A DNA stretch of 64,000 nt from Streptoalloteichus hindustanus (GTDB lineage: Bacteria; Actinomycetota; Actinomycetes; Mycobacteriales; Pseudonocardiaceae): the NCBI RefSeq assembly GCF_900129375.1, contig NZ_FQVN01000002.1, positions 248,001 through 312,000 on the forward strand, read 5' to 3'. Positions 60,035-64,000 of this stretch are shown piece after piece. The notes beneath the pieces were generated by a model that saw only the letters and a list, made by a program, of their open reading frames with translations, was not told where the DNA came from and searched no databases. Numbering within the stretch: the first letter of the stretch is position 1; each line of letters opens with the position of its first letter. A program made the translations under genes and the position numbers.

Positions 60035-61661
60035 TCCGGTCCCGGTCACGCCAGTGGGACCAGTACGCCCCCCGGTACTCCAGCGCGGTCAGGTGCAGCA
60101 GGAACGGGTTGTCGGCGTAGTTGTTGTCCTCCTCGGTCAGCCCCGGCTCGGTGGGGAGCATGACCCGGTGGTGCTCGTCGGGCGGGACGAGCGACCGCAG
60201 GAGCCGCAGACTGTTGCGCCACCGCCCGGCCGGGGCGCGCAGGGTCGCGTCGTCCTCCGGCAGCTCGGGGGAGAAGTAGCACACCGGCCGGAACCGGCCG
60301 CGGGCGTCGAAGAGGAACTGGCGCTCGTACGAGACCCGGTCGGGGCAGGCGGCGAGCGGGGTGAGCACGATCGGGTCCAGGGCGGTGTTGGACTGGAGGC
60401 CGGGCACGGTTCGCAGGCCGCCGCACTGCTCGGCGAGCTGCATTCCCAGCGGGGCGTAGGGGAAGATCCGGATGCCGAGGGTGTAGCCGACCACCGTGGC
60501 GTCCAGGGCCAGCGTGCGGCGCACGCAGTCCGCCATGGTCTCCGCGGTCTCGCCGGGCATCCCGAGCAGGACCTCCACCATGGTGGCGATCCCCCGCTCC
60601 GCGCCCAGCGCGCAGACCCGCTCCAGGTCAGCCCAGGTGTGGTAGCGCGCGCCGCCCCTGGTGACCTTCCAGACGTCCAGCAGCTCGTCCCGCACATGGT
60701 CGGGCGCGACGTTGATGCCGGCGCACCCGGCCGCCAGCAGCAGGTCGGCGAACTCCTCGTCGAACGGCGCGGGCTGGATGTAGACCCACAACCGCATGTC
60801 GCGCAGCGGGGACCCGGGGTCGGCGCGTCTGCGCCGGACGACCTCCCGCAGCACCGCCTTGCTGTGCGCGATGTTGAGGTTGAACTCGCTGTCGGCGGTG
60901 TGCAGGTCGAGCACGCCCTGGCGGAGCAGCGCCTCCATCTCGTCGACCACCGCGCCGACCTCGCGGCGGGCGAACCGGTTGCCCTTGGCGTCCGGCTCCA
61001 CGCAGTAGGAGCAGGCGAACGGGCAGCCGTTCTTGGTCAGCACGACGCCGAGCCCGCCGCGCTGGTAGTACCGGAGGTTGTCGACCCGCCACGGCTGGCC
61101 GGAGGTCCGGGTGTAGGCGGCGCCCCGGTTCACCTGTCCCACGCGGCCGGCGTCGTCGAGGTCCGGTCGCGCCTGGCGCACCGCGCCGCCCTCGTTGATG
61201 ATCAGCCCGGGCACCCGGTCGGGCGGGTCGCCCCGCAGCACGGCGTTGGCCAGCAGGACCAGGGGGACCTCGCCGGGCCCCTTGATCCCGAAGTCGAGGT
61301 CCAGGTGGTCCACCAGGGCGAACGGCAGGGAGGAGAACCCCACGCCGCCGCCGACGACCGGCGCCGCCGTGGCCGCCCGGATCTCGTCGACGATCTCGCG
61401 GTGCTCGTCGACGAACCCGCGTTGCTGCTGCGCGTAGACGGTGTCGGTGTTGCGGATGGTGATGCCGACCAGCAGCGGGCGCCGGGTCGCGAAGTAGGCC
61501 CGCACCAGCGGCCGCCAGTCGTCTCGGTCGAAGGTCAGGTCGAGCACCTCCACCGAGAACCCGTCCGCCTCCAGCGAGGTGCTCAGGATGTCCAGGGCGT
61601 AGGGCGCGATCGGCGGGTGCACCTTGTTCGGGTTGACGAGCGTGACGAGCGCCTTGCCCAT
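59988..61661 (-). CDS. Cobalamin-binding radical SAM protein (class B, TsrM-like candidate)
   Basis: A 557-residue protein. Residues about 1-150 form a B12-binding fold (VNPNKVHPPIAPYALDIL), lacking DxHxxG as many class B enzymes do. The radical SAM core has the CxxxCxxC cluster C213-C217-C220 (NGCPFACSYC). Many class B enzymes are C- or P-methyltransferases; TsrM methylates C2 of tryptophan. In this tryptophan-centred cluster a Trp or indole C-methyltransferase is the natural hypothesis. ATG 61661 has GAGGAGAG. Its 3' end overlaps the antiporter gene by 47 bases tail-to-tail. Confidence 0.9.
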   Translation of the reverse strand: MGKALVTLVNPNKVHPPIAPYALDILSTSLEADGFSVEVLDLTFDRDDWRPLVRAYFATRRPLLVGITIRNTDTVYAQQQRGFVDEHREIVDEIRAATAAPVVGGGVGFSSLPFALVDHLDLDFGIKGPGEVPLVLLANAVLRGDPPDRVPGLIINEGGAVRQARPDLDDAGRVGQVNRGAAYTRTSGQPWRVDNLRYYQRGGLGVVLTKNGCPFACSYCVEPDAKGNRFARREVGAVVDEMEALLRQGVLDLHTADSEFNLNIAHSKAVLREVVRRRRADPGSPLRDMRLWVYIQPAPFDEEFADLLLAAGCAGINVAPDHVRDELLDVWKVTRGGARYHTWADLERVCALGAERGIATMVEVLLGMPGETAETMADCVRRTLALDATVVGYTLGIRIFPYAPLGMQLAEQCGGLRTVPGLQSNTALDPIVLTPLAACPDRVSYERQFLFDARGRFRPVCYFSPELPEDDATLRAPAGRWRNSLRLLRSLVPPDEHHRVMLPTEPGLTEEDNNYADNPFLLHLTALEYRGAYWSHWRDRDRIMREAAAPTVPVSGT

Positions 61662-62062
61662 GTCTCTCCTCACCCGGTGGCCGGAGGGCGCCCCCTGGCG
61701 GGGTCGCCCGAGGGCCGGATCAGTGTCGAAACGTCCGATTCCGCGACGCAAGGCCGCCGCTGCAGCACCGCCGGTCCGGGTGACGCGGTTCCACCCAACA
61801 CCGGGGGAACCCCGCCGGCGGCCGCAGGAGGTTGGTCGCGGGTGGGCGTGGCGTACTTCACCGTCGCGGGTGAATTCCAGGTCAGGCGGGGTATGGATCT
61901 CCCGGGGGCGGGGCGCGGCGGGCCGACCGTGTGACCGGTCCGCCCCGAACGGGTAGGGCTCACCGAAGGGTGGCGGTGCTGGCCCGCTGCTGGCCGACTG
62001 ACGGCCGGCCGACCGCTGGCCGCCGCCCCGATCGGCTTCGGTGAGCGGAAGGAGTCCCCGGT
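61662..62062. other. Divergent intergenic region
   Basis: 401 bases between divergent radical SAM and MscS genes. It has an inverted repeat TTCACC-6-GGTGAA at 61857-61874, possibly an operator, and short GGCCG-rich direct repeats near 61980. No ORF is credible. Confidence 0.45.
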
Positions 62063-63235
62063 TTGTCCGCGCGGTGGCAGGACCTGGTCGTGCTGGTGGC
62101 GTTGGTGGTGGCCAGCGCGCTCGTCGCGCTCGCCGCGGTCGCCCTGCTGCACCGGGTGCTCCGCCGGATCGGCCGGCGGGCGGAGCTGGTCGCCGAGCTG
62201 GCCGCCCGCGCCTACCGCCCCGGGCAGGTCCTGGCCGTGGCGCTGGCCGTCCACCTCGTGCTGCTGGGCGGCACCACCACCGGAGCCTGGCGCGACCCCC
62301 TGCTGCACGCCCTGCTCCTGGTGTCGATCGGGGCGACCGCGTGGCTGGTGGCCGCGCTGCTGATGGTCGTCGAGGACGTCGCGCTGGCCCGCATCCGCAC
62401 CGACGTCCGGGACAACAGGCACGCGCGGCGCATGCACACCCAGATCACCCTGATCCGCAGGGTCACCGTGGTCGTGGTCGCGGTGCTGGCCGGCGGGACG
62501 ATGCTGGTGACCTTCCCCTCGGCGCGCGCCGCCGGCACCACCCTGCTCGCCTCGGCCAGCGTCATCGGCGCCATCGCCGCGCTGGCCGCGCAGTCGTTGC
62601 TGGGCAACGTGTTCGCCGGCATGCAGATCGCCTTCAGCGACGCGATCCGGCTCGACGACGTCGTGGTCGTCGAGGGGCAGTGGGGGCGGATCGAGGACAT
62701 CACGCTCACCTACGTCGTGGTGCACGTGTGGGACGACCGACGGCTGATCCTGCCGACGTCGTACTTCATGAAGACGCCCTTCGAGAACTGGACCCGCCGC
62801 GAGTCGGCGTTGCTGGGCACCGTCGAGATCGACCTGGACTGGACGGCCCCGGTCGCCGCGATGCGGGACGAGCTGCGCCGCGTGGCGGAGGGCACCGACC
62901 TGTGGGACGGCCGGGTGTGCGTGCTCCAGGTGACCGAGGCGACGCACGCGCTGGTGCGGGTGCGCGCCCTGGTCAGCGCCGCGGACGGCCCCACCCTGTG
63001 GGACCTGCGCTGCCTGGTGCGGGAGGGCCTGGTGGACTGGCTCCGCCGCGAGCACCCCGACTCCCTGCCGCGCGTCCGGGTGGCCGCGCCCGACCGGCCG
63101 TCGCGGTCCGACTCGGCCGCCGCGCCGACCCCGCCGGCCGCGGCGTCGGGCTCCGACGGCGACGCGCGGGTGTTCGGCGAGACCGCCGACGGCGAACGCC
63201 GGGAGCAGACCTTCAGCGGTCCCCACCGCTCCTGA
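62063..63235 (+). CDS. MscS-family mechanosensitive ion channel
   Basis: A 390-residue protein with three to four hydrophobic segments, then the pore helix region ASVIGAIAALAAQSLLGNVF and the beta domain with VVEGQWGRIEDI and LPTSYFMKTPFENW. MscS channels release solutes upon hypo-osmotic shock. A TTG start follows GGAAGGAG. The C-terminus is Ser/Ala-rich and disordered. No link with the cluster is apparent. Confidence 0.93.
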   Translation: MSARWQDLVVLVALVVASALVALAAVALLHRVLRRIGRRAELVAELAARAYRPGQVLAVALAVHLVLLGGTTTGAWRDPLLHALLLVSIGATAWLVAALLMVVEDVALARIRTDVRDNRHARRMHTQITLIRRVTVVVVAVLAGGTMLVTFPSARAAGTTLLASASVIGAIAALAAQSLLGNVFAGMQIAFSDAIRLDDVVVVEGQWGRIEDITLTYVVVHVWDDRRLILPTSYFMKTPFENWTRRESALLGTVEIDLDWTAPVAAMRDELRRVAEGTDLWDGRVCVLQVTEATHALVRVRALVSAADGPTLWDLRCLVREGLVDWLRREHPDSLPRVRVAAPDRPSRSDSAAAPTPPAAASGSDGDARVFGETADGERREQTFSGPHRS

Positions 63236-63883
63236 CCGGCGCTCTCGCCGCAGGGGCGAAATGCCTGGCGCGTCCGGGTTTTCCCGCAATGCGGCCGAAC
63301 GCGTCGTCAGTGGTCGGAGGTCAGGGCCAGGAGACGTTGGGCGGTAAGGACTGCGACGCCTTCGCCGGATGCCTCGTTGAGCTGGGTGGCCATGAGTCCT
63401 GTCGCTCGTCGGTCCTGACGTCGGTCGGTGCTCAGGTGGTCGGGAGCCCGGCGGAGGTGCGGACCAGGTGTGGCCGCAGTCCCCACAACCAGCGTGAGTG
63501 CCGGGGGAGCGTCTTGTTTCGCTCAGTCGGCCCACTGCGGGCGCTTCACCTCGGGCGACGAACGGGCTCTGCCGGCGTGCAGTCGGTGGTTCCGTCCGGG
63601 TCGGGTCACGGGTGGGTGTCAGGCGCCATCAGCCGCGTCACCTCGATCAGAGGCAGCGCGGCGCGCAGGCGTTGTTGTCGCCGGACCGGCCTGGCGGAGA
63701 GCGGAACGCCGTGGGCACGCGGACCGGCGGGAACCGCGGCCAGCGAGCCTGGAGGCGAAGCCCAACAACGCCTGGGCGACCGCGAGGGCGACCGGCTCCG
63801 CGTCGGTGTGCTGTCGACGGTCGACCTCGTCGGGGTCTGCCTGCCGGTAGTTGTCGGTCCTGTCGTGGAGTGCGGTCAGAAAA
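63236..63883. other. Degenerate region without intact genes
   Basis: No intact gene. Weak fragments, such as a minus-strand stretch ending QRLLALTSDH at about 63310, look like remnants of mobile-element genes. Irregular codon bias fits decay. Confidence 0.5.
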
Positions 63884-64000
63884 TCATCCCGAACTGATCT
63901 CGAACGCCCGTCGTGCGGAGCACTCCGGACGCCTCGCGGGGTAGCGGTCGACTTCGTGGGAGACGTAGCCCTTGTCGGCGGTGGTCAGCAGGCCGAGGCG
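63884..64000 (-). pseudogene. Transposase fragment at the window edge
   Basis: The minus-strand frame enters from the right edge and reads GLLTTADKGYVSHEVDRY, then becomes unrelated and stops at 63884-63886. The ADKGYVS-x-E/DxY pattern is typical of DDE transposases (IS4/IS5-like). Since the sequence ends early compared with a normal transposase, it is probably truncated. Confidence 0.5.

Overview
The window is about 64 kb of very G+C-rich DNA. Coding genes have G/C at most third positions, and GTG, TTG and overlapping ATGA/GTGA starts are common. Mycothiol-type (DinB/MDMPI-like) proteins, an AfsR-like regulator, a RamC-type lanthipeptide synthetase and a B12-controlled ribonucleotide reductase together point to a filamentous actinomycete. 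Saccharothrix, Actinosynnema, Lentzea or a related Pseudonocardiaceae genus is my best guess, from gene style only. No rRNA, tRNA or CRISPR array was seen.

Left part (1-19.4 kb): a truncated HelD-type helicase is followed by a SapB-like class III lanthipeptide locus. It has a LanKC synthetase, a 47-residue precursor, an intercistronic hairpin and two half-size ABC exporters. A dead IS5-type element sits inside a short tandem repeat between the exporters and a large AfsR/SARP-type regulator. Convergent to the regulator is an MFS exporter plus S9 peptidase operon whose promoter region carries SARP-like direct repeats and a large nested hairpin. The peptidase is a candidate leader protease. A DinB-type protein, an alpha/alpha-toroid protein of unknown role and an OsmC protein follow.

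Middle part (19.4-40 kb): mostly housekeeping and small accessory genes. These are a GNAT, a membrane-anchored Nudix protein, a divergent GNAT-like gene with a pentapeptide repeat, a secreted beta-lactamase-fold hydrolase, a small secreted cysteine-containing protein, and the mutA-mutB-meaB methylmalonyl-CoA mutase operon. A LOG-like protein, an XRE regulator and a zinc-ribbon peptide come next, then nrdA-nrdB. The nrdAB leader holds a clear cobalamin riboswitch, a NrdR-like box and a short ORF. NrdB has Phe where the radical Tyr normally sits, which is the hallmark of the Mn/Fe subclass Ic.

Right part (38.7-61.7 kb): a natural-product cluster that I do not recognise as a known one. A two-module NRPS (A-MT-PCP-C-A-PCP-reductase) is translationally coupled to two P450s and a DMATS/ABBA-type indole prenyltransferase, followed by an SDR. 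Further on come an EF-hand protein, a VOC-O-methyltransferase fusion, a third P450, a PrnA-like tryptophan halogenase, a flavin reductase, a cation/proton antiporter and a convergent cobalamin-binding radical SAM protein. Together they predict a chlorinated, prenylated, N-methylated, tryptophan-containing dipeptide released as an aldehyde. The logic resembles fungal malbrancheamide-type alkaloids but is built from bacterial parts. The window ends with a MscS channel and transposase debris.

Across the whole window a 13-bp imperfect palindrome, GTCCANNGTGGAC, recurs far more often than chance would allow.
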